A stretch of 64,000 bases of DNA from positions 3,038,001 through 3,102,000 of the forward strand of contig NZ_CP114065.1 in NCBI RefSeq assembly GCF_027627575.1, read 5' to 3'. The notes under the pieces were generated by a model. The model was not told the origin of the DNA. It saw only the letters and a program-made list of their open reading frames with translations, and made no database searches. A program made the translations under genes and the position numbers. Each line of letters opens with the position of its first letter. Position 1 is the first letter of the stretch. Source of the stretch: Kribbella sp. CA-293567 (GTDB taxonomy: Bacteria; Actinomycetota; Actinomycetes; Propionibacteriales; Kribbellaceae). Positions 40,348 through 50,220 of this stretch are shown in pieces.

Positions 40348-41703
40348 ATGTGGCGGGGGAGCGATCTGGATCCGGTGGACGGGACCAAGACCGAGCAGGT
40401 GGAGGCCCTGGTGCTGCGCCGGATCGAGCGGGGCGACCTGTCGATCGGCTCCCGGCTGCCGTCGGAGCGGGTGCTGGCTGAGCGACTCGGGCTCAGCCGG
40501 GTGACCGTCGTACGGGCGCTGGATCAGTTGCGCGCCGACGGCGTACTGGAGACCAAGCGGGGATCGGGCACTCACGTCAGGCCGCTTGATCGGCTGCTGG
40601 ATCCCATTGCTCCGGCATCGACGGTGTCTGCAGGTGACCAGCCACTGCTGGACCTGCGGTTCGCTACTACCGCGGCGCCGCACGACGTAGCCGAGGTTGC
40701 CGCGCAGATCATCGCCGATGGGCTCCCGCAGGCGATGGGTGGTGACGGTCCACCTTCCGGCGGTTCACTGGAGCTCCGTACTGCGCTCGCGGAGCGGCTG
40801 ACGCTGGAGGGCGTGCCGACCGAGCCAGGCCAGCTCACCCTGACAGTAGGAGCCGCAGCGGGGTTGAACGCCGCACTGGCCGGCCTGGACCTCGGCCCTG
40901 GCGTGGCGATCACCGAATCGCCGACGTACCCGGCAGCCTTCGATCTGCTTCGCCGCCACCGCCTGGACGTCGTCGGATGGCCGGCCGGAGTCTGGGACAC
41001 GGATCAACTCGCTCACCTGTGCAGGCGGCACAAGCCGAAGGTCATCTACCTGCAGGCGGACAACCACAACCCGACCGGGCTCAGCATCCCAGCGGATCGG
41101 CGTACGGCGGTGGTGGAGATCGCCCGGCGGTACGACGCTGCTTTGATCAGCGACGAGACCATGCGGCCGCTGTGGCTGGCTGGTGGCGAGCAGGCCGATC
41201 CGCTGAGCCGCTACCCCCGCACTGTCAGCGTCGGGTCGCTCAGCAAGACGGTGTGGGGCGGTCTGCGCGTCGGCTGGGTCAGAACCGGCCGGCAGCTCCG
41301 GCGGCGGATCAACACCTCGGCCCAGCTCAGTGTGGTCTCGCCGAGCGCGCTGGACGACCTGCTGGCACAGGCGATCGTCGAGCGGCTCGACCGGGTGATC
41401 TCCCGGCGCAAGACGCGGCTCAGGTCCAACCTGGCGGCGCTGGAGACAGGACTGAAGACGCTGGACGGCGTGGCCTGGTCGACTCCGACCGGTGGAATGA
41501 CGCTGTGGCTGGAGCTCACCGAAGTACGGGCCCGCCGGGTGCTGGAGGCGGCCCGAGGGCAGGGGTTGTTGCTGGGGGCCGGTGATCTCTTCACGCCGGA
41601 CGGGACGGACCGGCGGCACATCCGGATCCCGTTCACCGCTCCACCGGCCACTCTCCGGCTCGTCGTCGCCCGGTTGGGCGAGGCGCTGAGTCAGTCCAGT
41701 TGA
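40348..41703 (+). CDS. pdxR: MocR-type regulator PdxR
   Basis: Protein of 451 residues with a GntR-type winged helix (about 15-80, GSRLPSERVLAERLGLSRVTVVRALDQLRADGVL) fused to a fold-type I aminotransferase domain that holds PLP (SLSKTVWGGLRVGW with the Schiff-base lysine). It precedes pdxS on the same strand, and a triple inverted motif lies between them, so it is called PdxR, the PLP-responsive regulator of vitamin B6 synthesis. The ATG has no ribosome binding site and sits right after TGGACTT (40341), suggesting a leaderless, autoregulated transcript. Confidence 0.87.
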   Translation: MWRGSDLDPVDGTKTEQVEALVLRRIERGDLSIGSRLPSERVLAERLGLSRVTVVRALDQLRADGVLETKRGSGTHVRPLDRLLDPIAPASTVSAGDQPLLDLRFATTAAPHDVAEVAAQIIADGLPQAMGGDGPPSGGSLELRTALAERLTLEGVPTEPGQLTLTVGAAAGLNAALAGLDLGPGVAITESPTYPAAFDLLRRHRLDVVGWPAGVWDTDQLAHLCRRHKPKVIYLQADNHNPTGLSIPADRRTAVVEIARRYDAALISDETMRPLWLAGGEQADPLSRYPRTVSVGSLSKTVWGGLRVGWVRTGRQLRRRINTSAQLSVVSPSALDDLLAQAIVERLDRVISRRKTRLRSNLAALETGLKTLDGVAWSTPTGGMTLWLELTEVRARRVLEAARGQGLLLGAGDLFTPDGTDRRHIRIPFTAPPATLRLVVARLGEALSQSS

Positions 41704-41733
41704 TTTGAGGTGGACTGAAGGTTGTCAGTCCAC
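41691..41733. promoter_or_regulatory. PdxR operator cluster before pdxS
   Basis: Three copies of the same 9-10 base motif: TCAGTCCAGT (41691-41700, reverse of ACTGGACTGA), GTGGACTGA (41710-41718) and TCAGTCCAC (41725-41733). The last two are a perfect 9-base inverted repeat with a 6-base spacer. A weaker copy ACTGGACTTA (40339-40348) lies at the pdxR start. The known Corynebacterium PdxR motif contains AGTGGWCT, which matches. A possible -10 element TACGCT follows at 41740-41745 with no good -35, as expected for an activator-dependent promoter. Confidence 0.75.
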
Positions 41734-41778
41734 TCGTCCTACGCTGGACAGGTGCCAGACCGCGACCAGGAGGATGCA

Positions 41779-42693
<915 letters not shown>

Positions 42694-42707
42694 TCCAGGT
42701 CGAGGAC

Positions 42708-42732
42708 GCTCGCCGGTCTGCGACCGGCGAGC
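42708..42732. terminator. hairpin between pdxS and DUF6891 gene
   Basis: Perfect 11-base inverted repeat (GCTCGCCGGTC, 42708-42718, and complement at 42722-42732) with loop TGC. It begins 15 bases after the pdxS stop and ends 7 bases before the next ATG, taking the place where a ribosome binding site should be. It may reduce read-through so that PdxS exceeds PdxT, or block translation of the next gene. Confidence 0.6.
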
Positions 42733-42739
42733 TCTCCCG

Positions 42740-43339
42740 ATGACGAGCGGCGCGGCGCCCGACGAGCAGCAGGTCGCACGGGCGGCGTACGGGCTGGGGG
42801 AGCGGGTTGAGCGTGAGCTGCGCGGGCTTGCTCGGGTGCTGGTCCGCTCCGGCTATGCCGATCGTGCTGCTGTCGCCTCTGCTCTTACAGAGGCAGTCGC
42901 TGAGGATGCCCCGGCGGCTGACCCGGCGGTGCTCGTGCCGGAGCTGATCGACGACGCGCTGGCCGCCCTGGAGGCAGACGCGGCCGGGTGGCCCGACGAG
43001 ACCGGTCCGGATCGGCTGGACGCAGTACTGGCTGAGCTGGAGTCGCTGGGTGTGGTCGTCGTGCGGTACACGTCGGATCACCACGCGGCGCGCGAAGTAC
43101 TGGAGTCCGCGGCCGAGCCGAAAGGGTTGGTGTTCTTCACCGACACCGACGTCTGGCACGCCGTCGACTTCGGCATGCTCGAGCTCAAGGTGTGGCATCC
43201 CGACACCGCCAACGTGGCCCCGGGGGAGCCGTTGCTGGAGGACATTCTGGCTCTGCTGCGAGAGCGGAACCTGCCGGCCACCTTCGACGAGGGCCGGATC
43301 GAAGTGACCATCGACTGGCAACGGAGGGTACGGCTGTGA
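42740..43339 (+). CDS. conserved hypothetical protein (DUF6891-like)
   Basis: Protein of 199 residues. The N-terminal half is helical and Ala/Glu-rich; the C-terminal half ([21 protein letters not shown], then [27 protein letters not shown]) resembles the DUF6891 domain and ends with a TIDWQRRV strand. No enzymatic motif is recognised. It lies between pdxS and pdxT and its stop overlaps the pdxT start (GTGA), so it is part of the PLP operon. Codon use is less extreme than in pdxS. Its role is unknown. Confidence 0.62.
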   Translation: MTSGAAPDEQQVARAAYGLGERVERELRGLARVLVRSGYADRAAVASALTEAVAEDAPAADPAVLVPELIDDALAALEADAAGWPDETGPDRLDAVLAELESLGVVVVRYTSDHHAAREVLESAAEPKGLVFFTDTDVWHAVDFGMLELKVWHPDTANVAPGEPLLEDILALLRERNLPATFDEGRIEVTIDWQRRVRL

Positions 43340-43929
43340 CCGTCATCGGCGTCTTCGCCCTGCAGGGCAACGTCCGGGAGCACCTGGCGATGCTGGCCGC
43401 GGTCGGCGTCGAGGGGCGCCCGGTCCGCCGGCCGGCGGAGCTGGCCGAGGTCGATGGCCTGGTGCTGCCCGGCGGCGAGTCGACCACGATGGACAAGCTG
43501 GCCCGCGCGTTCGAGCTGTTCGAGCCGCTGCGGAAGCGGATCGCGGACGGGATGCCGGTGTTCGGCACCTGCGCCGGGATGATCATGCTGGCGAACGAGA
43601 TCACCGGCGGCATCACCGGCCAGGAGACCCTCGGCGGGCTGGACGTGACGGTCCGCCGGAACGCGTTCGGGCGGCAGGTGGACTCGTTCGAGGCCGAGCT
43701 CGACTTCGCCGCCTTCGAGACGCCGTACCACGCGGTGTTCATCCGGGCACCGTGGGTCGAACGGGTCGGTCTGGGCGTCGAGGTGCTGTCCACGGTGGAG
43801 TCCGGCCCGGGCGCGGGTAGGATCGTCGCGGTTCGCCACGATCGGCTGCTGGCCACGTCGTTCCATCCGGAGATGACCGGTGACGCTCGGCTGCACGGCT
43901 ACTTCGCCGATCTGGTGCGCGACCTCTAG
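43336..43929 (+). CDS. pdxT: pyridoxal 5'-phosphate synthase glutaminase PdxT
   Basis: Class I glutaminase of 197 residues that supplies ammonia to PdxS. The catalytic triad is visible: C79 in [12 protein letters not shown]177 and E179 in SFHPEMTGD; the oxyanion loop is [12 protein letters not shown] start is preceded by GGAGGG and overlaps the stop of the DUF6891-like gene. yebC follows 34 bases later, the usual pdxS-pdxT-yebC-ruvC order of actinobacteria, here interrupted by extra genes on both sides. Confidence 0.95.
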   Translation: MTVIGVFALQGNVREHLAMLAAVGVEGRPVRRPAELAEVDGLVLPGGESTTMDKLARAFELFEPLRKRIADGMPVFGTCAGMIMLANEITGGITGQETLGGLDVTVRRNAFGRQVDSFEAELDFAAFETPYHAVFIRAPWVERVGLGVEVLSTVESGPGAGRIVAVRHDRLLATSFHPEMTGDARLHGYFADLVRDL

Positions 43930-43963
43930 GTCAGTTGCAGGCGGTAGAAGGGTTGGGTTCGCG

Positions 43964-44725
43964 ATGTCAGGCCATTCCAAGTGGGCCACCACCAAGCACA
44001 AGAAAGCGGTCATCGACTCGAGGCGCGCCAAGCTCTTCGCGAAGCTGATCAAGAACATCGAGGTGGCCGCCCGGACGGGCGGCGGTGACCTCGCGGGCAA
44101 CCCGACCCTGTACGACGCGGTCCAGAAGGCGAAGAAGTCGTCGGTCCCCAACGACAACATCGACCGCGCGGTCAAGCGTGGCTCCGGCGCCGAGGCGGGT
44201 GGCGCGGACTGGCAGTCGATCACGTACGAGGGCTACGGGCCGAACGGCGTCGCGATGCTGATCGAGTGCCTGACCGACAACCGCAACCGGGCCGCGGCCG
44301 ACGTCCGGACCGCGATGACCCGCAACGGCGGCTCGCTGGCCGACCCGGGCAGCGTCGCGTACCTGTTCCACCGCAAGGGCGTCATCGTGGTGAACAAGGA
44401 GCAGGACGGCAAGTCGTACTCCGAGGACGACGTGATGGAGGCCGTGCTCGAGGCCGGCGCCGACGAGGTCAACGACCTCGGCGAGTCCTTCGAGGTGATC
44501 AGCGAGTCCAGCGACCTGGTCAAGGTCCGGACCGCGCTGCAGGACGCCGGGATCGACTACGAGTCGGCCGACGCCTCCTTCGTCCCGTCGATGACGGTCG
44601 AGCTGGACGCCGACGGCGCCGGCAAGATCTTCCGCCTGATCGACGCTCTCGAGGACAGCGACGACGTCCAGAACGTCTTCGCCAACTTCGACGTCTCCGA
44701 CGAGGTCATGGCCGAGGTCAGCTGA
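43964..44725 (+). CDS. yebC: YebC/PmpR family protein
   Basis: Protein of 253 residues of the YebC family, described as transcriptional regulators and, for some members, as ribosome-associated factors that relieve stalling at proline stretches. It starts [37 protein letters not shown], the family signature, and has [28 protein letters not shown] in domain 2. AGAAGG lies upstream of the ATG. Length and all three domains are complete. Confidence 0.94.
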   Translation: MSGHSKWATTKHKKAVIDSRRAKLFAKLIKNIEVAARTGGGDLAGNPTLYDAVQKAKKSSVPNDNIDRAVKRGSGAEAGGADWQSITYEGYGPNGVAMLIECLTDNRNRAAADVRTAMTRNGGSLADPGSVAYLFHRKGVIVVNKEQDGKSYSEDDVMEAVLEAGADEVNDLGESFEVISESSDLVKVRTALQDAGIDYESADASFVPSMTVELDADGAGKIFRLIDALEDSDDVQNVFANFDVSDEVMAEVS

Positions 44726-44764
44726 CCGACGCCGGGCTGGAGTCTGTGGGTTACCCCCGGCTGA

Positions 44765-44802
44765 GGTGAGTTACCCCCGGTACGAACCTGGGGTAGCCCA
44801 CC
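44765..44802. repeat. dispersed palindromic repeat, copy 1
   Basis: Arms GGTGAGTTACCCC (44765-44777) and GGGGTAGCCCACC (44790-44802), imperfect inverted repeats around a GG-TACGAA-type centre. Partial copies flank it (GGGTTACCCCCGG just before, GAGGTAACCCCGG just after). The same palindrome occurs twice near 57.8 kb. It lies in the 160-base gap between yebC and the DUF4442 gene. Confidence 0.75.
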
Positions 44803-44885
44803 AGTCGCGGAGGTAACCCCGGTTGCGCGGGTGCCGCCGCCGAACGCATCGACAGGGTAAGTGACCGGTGGGTAACATCTGCCGT

Positions 44886-45347
44886 ATGGCGAATCAGGTG
44901 TTGGCGATGTGGGAGAAGTTCCGCGGTCTCCCCGGCGGTACCAGGCTGTTCTCGGTGGCGTTCACCTGGAAGGCGCCGTACTTCCGGTCGGTGCGGCCTC
45001 GGTTCGTGCAGGTCAGCCCCAACTACGCGTCGCTCGTCCTGCCGAAGCGGCGGGCCGTGCAGAACCACATCGGCACCGTGCACGCGATCGCCGTCTGCAA
45101 CGGGTTGGAGGCCGCGATGGGCGCGCTGGCGGAGGCGACCGTCCCAGCCGGCAAGCGTTGGCTGCCGAAGGGGATGGAGGTCGCCTACCTGGCCAAGTCG
45201 ACCTCGGACCTCACCTGCTCCGCCGAGACCGACCCTGCTGCCTGGGCGGCCGGCCCGGACGTGCCGGTCCAGGTCAAGGCGACCAGGGACGACGGGACTG
45301 TCGTAGTACAGGGCACTATCAATCTCTGGGTCACCGACAAGAAGTAG
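44886..45347 (+). CDS. DUF4442 hotdog-fold protein
   Basis: Protein of 153 residues with the hotdog fold of DUF4442 thioesterase-like proteins. It shows FSVAFTWKAPYFRSVRPRFVQVSPNYASLVLPKRRAVQNHIGTVHAIAVCNGLE compressed into the family motif NHIGTVHA near residue 60, which carries the likely catalytic or acyl-binding residues. ATG at 44886 is chosen; a GTG at 44868 is in frame but nearer the promoter-like TAACAT, so the mRNA may have a very short leader. Substrate unknown, perhaps an acyl-CoA. Confidence 0.75.
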   Translation: MANQVLAMWEKFRGLPGGTRLFSVAFTWKAPYFRSVRPRFVQVSPNYASLVLPKRRAVQNHIGTVHAIAVCNGLEAAMGALAEATVPAGKRWLPKGMEVAYLAKSTSDLTCSAETDPAAWAAGPDVPVQVKATRDDGTVVVQGTINLWVTDKK

Positions 45348-45374
45348 ACCCTGCCGGCTGACAGACTCCTGCCG

Positions 45375-46178
45375 ATGCGGAGATGGGTGCTGGCGGGCGG
45401 GATCGCAGTACTGGTGGGTTCTGCGCTGGTGCTGGTGGTCACCGGCAACACCGATGTGCGGTACACCGCCGACAGCGACAGCATCCAGCCGATGTGGGCG
45501 CGGTGGATCCCTGCGGTTGTCGGCATCTTGCTGATCAGAGTGCTGCCGTGGCGGCTCGACCGGGCGCCTGGCGGGTCGGCTGATCGGCGGCAGGCCTGGA
45601 TCCTGCTGGGGTGTGCGGCGGCTTTCGCAGTACTGCTGAAGGTGCTTGGGCTCGGGCTCTTCGAGGTACTGAAGGCGCTCTTGCTGCTTGCCGTGCCACT
45701 GGCTGTGTTCCGCTGGTGGGGCGGTAAACCGACGGCCGACTGGCCGACCTCGGTCCGCTGGGCGCCGGTACTGCCGGTGGCGACGTTCCTGGGGCTGAGC
45801 TACGTGGGCCCGCTGGCGGTGCCCGTACCAGCCAAGCCGGACCTGACCGCGATCGAGCTCGTACTGACCGTCGTAGGCGTGTTCTTCATCAACAGTGTGC
45901 TTGAGGAGTACTTCTACCGGCGTTGGCTGCAGACAAGGTGGGAGCAGCTGCTCGGTCCGTGGCCGGCGATCCTGCTGTCGTCGATCGCCTGGGCGGTCTG
46001 GCATATCGCGCTGCAGGGCCGTGGTGAGCTAGGGATCGACCTGGCGTCGGTACTGGTCAACCAGGGGGTGCAAGGACTGTTCCTGGGATACCTGTGGAGC
46101 CGGTACCGGCTGATGTGGCCGCTGATCACCGTGCACGGGGCGATCAACGCTGTCGGGCTAATGCTGTCGCTGGTGTGA
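45375..46178 (+). CDS. CPBP family intramembrane metalloprotease
   Basis: Membrane protein of 267 residues with about seven hydrophobic segments and the CPBP/CAAX-like motifs: EEYFYRRWLQTRW (the glutamate pair and arginine), WAVWHIALQG with the first histidine and TVHGAINAVG with the second. Homologues cleave or sequester prenylated or small membrane proteins, and in bacteria are linked to bacteriocin immunity. No partner peptide gene is visible beside it. It starts 27 bases after DUF4442. Confidence 0.83.
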   Translation: MRRWVLAGGIAVLVGSALVLVVTGNTDVRYTADSDSIQPMWARWIPAVVGILLIRVLPWRLDRAPGGSADRRQAWILLGCAAAFAVLLKVLGLGLFEVLKALLLLAVPLAVFRWWGGKPTADWPTSVRWAPVLPVATFLGLSYVGPLAVPVPAKPDLTAIELVLTVVGVFFINSVLEEYFYRRWLQTRWEQLLGPWPAILLSSIAWAVWHIALQGRGELGIDLASVLVNQGVQGLFLGYLWSRYRLMWPLITVHGAINAVGLMLSLV

Positions 46179-46202
46179 GGTGTGGCGTCGTAGGGTCTGG
46201 GC

Positions 46203-47372
46203 GTGACTGACGACTTGCGGTTGGTGGATGTTGAGAGCAAGCACCTCGACGACGTGTACCGGGTGCGGTCGAGGTCTTTCGGGCTGCTGAGCGCCGGTGA
46301 CCGGGAGGAGTGGCTCTCGGATGTGCAGGGGTTCATCGACGACGGGCGGATCGTCGGTGTCGTCGACGGGGACGAACTGGTCGCCGCGGCCCGGATCTGG
46401 GCGTTCCAGCAGTGGTGGGGTGGGCGCAAGGTGCCGATGGGCGGAGTGGCGGGAGTCGTGGTCGCACCGGAGTACCGGGGGCGTGGGGTCGGCAGCAAGC
46501 TGATGCGCGGGGTGCTCGCTCGCAGCGTCGAGCACGGCTATCCGCTGTCGGCGCTCTACCCGGCGACGACTGTGATCTACCGGCACCTCGGGTACGAGTT
46601 CGCAGGCGGTCGCTTCCGCTACACGTTCCCGGCGGCAGAGCTGCGGTCACTCGGCGGCAAAGAGGTCAGCGTCCGCCGCGCCGGTCCTGCCGACGCCAAG
46701 CGGTTCCTGGAGCTTGTCGGGCAATTGCATGCTGCCGCCCGGATCAGTGGGCCGCTGGTCTGGCCGGAGGACAAGGTGGCCGAGTGGCTGGGGGAGGAGA
46801 ACAGCTTCTGCTACCTCGCTGAGGACGGCTTCGTCGTCTACGGCTGGCAGAGCGGCAAGCTGCGCGTGGAGGAGTTGGTAGCCGGCTCTGAAGCCACTGC
46901 GCGTGCCCTGTGGTCGGTAGTGGGCTCCGGATCTTCCATCTCGGCAGATGTCGAGGCCTATATGTCTCCTGACGACCCCGCGCATCTACTGGTCAACAAG
47001 GAAGCCGACAAGAACACAGTGATCGAGCACTGGATGCTGCGGCTGCTCGACGCCCCAGCGGCGATCTCTGCTCGCGGCTTTGCGCCGGGAGCCTCGCTGG
47101 AGGTTGACCTGGAGCTGGACGACTCGGAACTCGCCGCCAATACCGGACGCTGGCACCTGTCTGTCTCAGGTGGCTCTGGCTCGCTCACACCCTCCACCTC
47201 AACCGGTGAAGTCCTGCGCCTCGGCTCCCGTGGCTTGTCCGCCCTCTACTCCGGTACGCCGCTCGCCACCATGCGCCGGGCTGGGCTGGCGTGGGGCGGC
47301 GCGACTGCCGGCGACGGGGCGATCGATACGGCCTTCGCGGGCGCGACGTCGTACATGCTCGACTACTTCTGA
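46203..47372 (+). CDS. Eis-like GNAT N-acetyltransferase
   Basis: Protein of 389 residues with the Eis three-part layout. Residues 1-150 are a GNAT domain with the acetyl-CoA loop [17 protein letters not shown], residues 150-280 are a second, degenerate GNAT domain, and residues 290-389 resemble the SCP2 sterol-carrier fold. The C-terminal residues MLDYF end in Phe, as in Eis, where the terminal carboxylate takes part in catalysis. Eis enzymes acetylate aminoglycosides or other amines at several positions; the natural substrate here is not known. GTG start. Confidence 0.83.
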   Translation: MTDDLRLVDVESKHLDDVYRVRSRSFGLLSAGDREEWLSDVQGFIDDGRIVGVVDGDELVAAARIWAFQQWWGGRKVPMGGVAGVVVAPEYRGRGVGSKLMRGVLARSVEHGYPLSALYPATTVIYRHLGYEFAGGRFRYTFPAAELRSLGGKEVSVRRAGPADAKRFLELVGQLHAAARISGPLVWPEDKVAEWLGEENSFCYLAEDGFVVYGWQSGKLRVEELVAGSEATARALWSVVGSGSSISADVEAYMSPDDPAHLLVNKEADKNTVIEHWMLRLLDAPAAISARGFAPGASLEVDLELDDSELAANTGRWHLSVSGGSGSLTPSTSTGEVLRLGSRGLSALYSGTPLATMRRAGLAWGGATAGDGAIDTAFAGATSYMLDYF

Positions 47373-47432
47373 GGTCGTCCACAGCCTGCGGAGTGTCGAT
47401 TTCGTGGGGTCCGGGCGCGGCGTCTAGGGTTG

Positions 47433-47448
47433 TCGAACAAACGTTCGG
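47433..47448 (+). promoter_or_regulatory. LexA (SOS) box upstream of ruvCAB
   Basis: TCGAAC (47433-47438), AAAC, GTTCGG (47443-47448) matches the actinobacterial/Gram-positive SOS box TCGAAC-N4-GTTCGA at 11 of 12 defined bases. It overlaps the start of the ruvC ribosome binding site (GGAGGTGAT) 10 bases before the GTG, where LexA would block expression. DNA-damage control of ruvCAB is well known in the phylum. Confidence 0.85.
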
Positions 47449-47458
47449 AGGTGATCCA

Positions 47459-48070
47459 GTGCGCGTACTCGGTGTCGACCCGGGACTCACCCGGTGTGGG
47501 CTCGGCGTCGTCGAGGGCACGCCTGGGCGCCCACCGACGATGGTTGCCGTCGGCGTGATCCGGACGCCGGCCGATCTGGACGTCGCCAAGCGGCTGATCC
47601 AGATCGAGGCGCAGTTGGAGGAGTGGATCGTCGAGCACCGGCCCGACGCGGTCGCGATCGAGCGGGTCTTCGCCCAGGCGAACGTGCGCACCGTGATGGG
47701 CACCGCCCAGGCGTCCGGCGTCGCGATGGTGGTCGCCGCGCGACGTGGGCTGCCAGTGGCGCTGCACACCCCGTCGGAGGTGAAGGCCGCGGTGACCGGT
47801 TCGGGCCGAGCGGACAAGGACCAGGTGACCACGATGGTCACCCGGATCCTGAAGCTTCCTGAGCGGCCGACCCCCGCCGACGCCGCAGACGCGCTGGCGC
47901 TGGCGATCTGTCATATCTGGCGCGGTGGCGTGACCAGCCGGCTGCAGGAAGCAGCCGTGAGTCGCGGCAACCTGGAAGCCCTGGCCCAAGCCCAGTCGCG
48001 GCTGCAGGTGGCTAGACTGCGCGCGGCCGTGGCGGCTCAGGCGGCACCAGCACCGAAGGGCCGTCGGTGA
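47459..48070 (+). CDS. ruvC: Holliday junction resolvase RuvC
   Basis: Endonuclease of 203 residues that cuts Holliday junctions held by RuvAB. The catalytic acidic residues are visible in [12 protein letters not shown] (D7), the AIERVFAQ glutamate, and the aspartates of [12 protein letters not shown]; the C-terminal region has the [21 protein letters not shown] segment. GTG start follows GGAGGTGAT, a nearly full anti-Shine-Dalgarno match. The SOS box is just upstream. First gene of ruvCAB. Confidence 0.96.
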   Translation: MRVLGVDPGLTRCGLGVVEGTPGRPPTMVAVGVIRTPADLDVAKRLIQIEAQLEEWIVEHRPDAVAIERVFAQANVRTVMGTAQASGVAMVVAARRGLPVALHTPSEVKAAVTGSGRADKDQVTTMVTRILKLPERPTPADAADALALAICHIWRGGVTSRLQEAAVSRGNLEALAQAQSRLQVARLRAAVAAQAAPAPKGRR

Positions 48071-48205
48071 CAGCGAGACCTGCCCACGAAGCACACTGTT
48101 GCAACGGTCGGGCAGGGCTGATGGCGGAGCTGTGCTCGCGCGGCGTGCGGGGTCGGCGATGATGGCGGCCGGGGAAACCCCCGGCGCCCGGCGAGGAGGC
48201 AAGCG

Positions 48206-48808
48206 ATGATCGCGTTCGTGCGTGGCCCGGTGGCCGCGATCGGGCTGGACAGTTGTGTGATCGAGGTTGGTGGGATCGGTCTGCAGGTCTACTGCCACCC
48301 CGGCACGCTGGCGACACTGCGTCCCGGGCAGGAGTTCAAGCTGGCCACCTCGATGATCGTGCGCGAGGACTCCCTGACCCTCTACGGCTTCGCCGACGCG
48401 GACGAGAAGGAGCTGTTCGAGCTGCTGCAGACCGCGTCGGGCGTCGGCCCGAAGCTGGCGCAGGCTGCCCTCGCCGTGCTGAGCCCGGACCAGCTCCGGC
48501 AGGCGGTCGCCGCCGAGGACCTGGCCATGCTGGTGAAGATCCCCGGTGTCGGCAAGAAGGTCGCCCAGCGGCTCGTGCTGGAGCTCAAGGACAAGATCGG
48601 CGCCCCTTCGCGCACCGTCTCCGGCCGTCCGCTGGCCGTGACCGACGCCTGGCGCGACCAGGTGCACTCCGCCCTCGTCGGCCTCGGCTGGTCGGCGCGA
48701 GATGCCGACGACGCCGTCATCGCCGTGTCGCCGCTGGCCGCGGACGCCGCCGAGCCGTCCGTTCCCGACCTCCTCCGCGCCGCACTTCGCGCGCTCTCGA
48801 AGGCGTAA
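48206..48808 (+). CDS. ruvA: Holliday junction branch migration protein RuvA
   Basis: Junction-binding protein of 200 residues. Domain I begins MIAFVRGPVAAIGLDSCVIEVGGIGLQV, domain II has two helix-hairpin-helix motifs (LLQTASGVGPKLAQAAL and LVKIPGVGKKVAQRLVLEL), and domain III (about 150-200) contacts RuvB. AGGAGG lies upstream of the ATG. The 135-base gap after ruvC shows no gene. Confidence 0.96.
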   Translation: MIAFVRGPVAAIGLDSCVIEVGGIGLQVYCHPGTLATLRPGQEFKLATSMIVREDSLTLYGFADADEKELFELLQTASGVGPKLAQAALAVLSPDQLRQAVAAEDLAMLVKIPGVGKKVAQRLVLELKDKIGAPSRTVSGRPLAVTDAWRDQVHSALVGLGWSARDADDAVIAVSPLAADAAEPSVPDLLRAALRALSKA

Positions 48809-48900
48809 TCGATGACCCCGACGCAGCGCTCTGCTCCTGATGGCGCCCGCAGCGGAGAGGCGGAGTCGCCGAAGCCGCCTTCGCGCGCTCACGAAGGCGT
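48785..48900. repeat. 22-base direct repeat across the ruvA-ruvB gap
   Basis: The last bases of ruvA (48785-48806) recur with one mismatch at 48879-48900, 94 bases apart. The second copy lies inside a perfect 8-base hairpin (CGCCTTCG at 48876-48883 and CGAAGGCG at 48892-48899). Similarity extends for some bases past the repeat, which suggests a decayed duplication of the ruvA end rather than a functional site. A 48-codon frame (48812-48958) spans the gap but has no support. Confidence 0.6.
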
Positions 48901-48961
48901 GAAGGTGAAGCCGACCCAGCGGTTCGCCGGGCGTTCCGCTCCGATCGTGGGGAGGTAGCGA

Positions 48962-50014
48962 ATGGACGACAACGTCAGGCCGCTGGTTTCCGCGGACGCG
49001 CTCGACCTCGACGAGCGCAAGATCGAGTCCGCTCTGCGGCCGCGGACACTCGACGAGTTCGGCGGGCAGCGCCGGGTCAGCGAGCAACTGCAACTCGTCC
49101 TGCACGCAGCTCGTGGCCGCAACCGCGCGCCCGACCATGTCCTGCTGTCCGGTCCGCCCGGCCTGGGCAAGACCACCCTCGCGATGATCATCGCCGCGGA
49201 GCTCTCGGCGCCGTTGCGGATCACCAGCGGTCCGGCCATCCAGCACGCGGGCGACCTGGCCGCGATCCTGTCCGGGCTGAACGAGGGCGAAGTGCTGTTC
49301 CTCGACGAGATCCACCGGATGTCCCGACCGGCCGAAGAGCTGCTGTACATGGCGATGGAGGACTTCCGCGTCGACGTGATCGTCGGCAAGGGCCCCGGCG
49401 CGACCGCGATTCCGCTGGAGATCCCGCCGTTCACCCTGGTCGGCGCGACCACCCGGGCCGGACTGCTGCCCGGACCGCTGCGGGACAGGTTCGGCTTCAC
49501 CGGTCACCTGGAGTTCTACGACTCCGCCGAACTGGAGAAGATCGTCAACCGGTCGGCGGCCCTGCTGGAGGTCGACATCACCAAGGAGGCCGCGGCCGAG
49601 ATCGCCTCCCGGTCCCGCGGTACCCCCCGGATCGCGAACCGGTTGCTCCGCCGGGTCCGCGACTTCGCCGAGGTCCGGGCCGACGGGATCGTCACGATCG
49701 CGCTGTCGAAGGCCGCCCTCGAGCTGTACGAGGTGGACCGGATGGGGCTCGACCGGCTCGACCGCTCGGTGCTGGACGCGCTCTGCCGGCGCTTCGGCGG
49801 GGGACCGGTCGGCCTGTCCACCCTGGCGGTCGCGGTCGGCGAGGAGCGGGAGACGGTCGAAGAGGTGGCCGAACCGTTCCTGGTCCGCTCGGGCTACCTG
49901 GCCAGAACACCGCGTGGCCGCGTCGCGACGCCGGCGGCCTGGCGGCATCTCGGCCTGGCGGTCCCGAAGGGCGCGACCTTCGCCGACACGCTCTTCGACA
50001 CCGAGGACGAATGA
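48962..50014 (+). CDS. ruvB: Holliday junction branch migration helicase RuvB
   Basis: AAA+ motor of 350 residues that drives branch migration with RuvA. It shows [20 protein letters not shown], Walker [10 protein letters not shown] near residue 65, Walker [10 protein letters not shown], sensor 1 [18 protein letters not shown] with the arginine finger, and sensor 2 [18 protein letters not shown], and ends with the winged-helix [20 protein letters not shown] follows GGGGAGG. Complete and canonical. Confidence 0.97.
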   Translation: MDDNVRPLVSADALDLDERKIESALRPRTLDEFGGQRRVSEQLQLVLHAARGRNRAPDHVLLSGPPGLGKTTLAMIIAAELSAPLRITSGPAIQHAGDLAAILSGLNEGEVLFLDEIHRMSRPAEELLYMAMEDFRVDVIVGKGPGATAIPLEIPPFTLVGATTRAGLLPGPLRDRFGFTGHLEFYDSAELEKIVNRSAALLEVDITKEAAAEIASRSRGTPRIANRLLRRVRDFAEVRADGIVTIALSKAALELYEVDRMGLDRLDRSVLDALCRRFGGGPVGLSTLAVAVGEERETVEEVAEPFLVRSGYLARTPRGRVATPAAWRHLGLAVPKGATFADTLFDTEDE

Positions 50015-50220
50015 TCCGGCCGGCCGGGCACGAACCGTCCCGCGCCGACGTTGGAGGGGTGACGAGTAACTCAAACGTGACCCCCTGTCATGCGGCACTT
50101 GTTGCCGCCCAGGGTTAGACTCCCCGGTGGCCCGTATCCGGGCCATCCCGCTGCGACCTGGGCTTTTGCGCAGGGCGTGCCGGGCACCCTTACATCTTCG
50201 ACGAAGGATTCTGAGTCCCG

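Noticed and set aside
48812..48958. A 48-codon frame in the ruvA-ruvB gap
   Set aside because: No ribosome binding site, composition like a duplicated ruvA tail, no motif; noted under the repeat instead.
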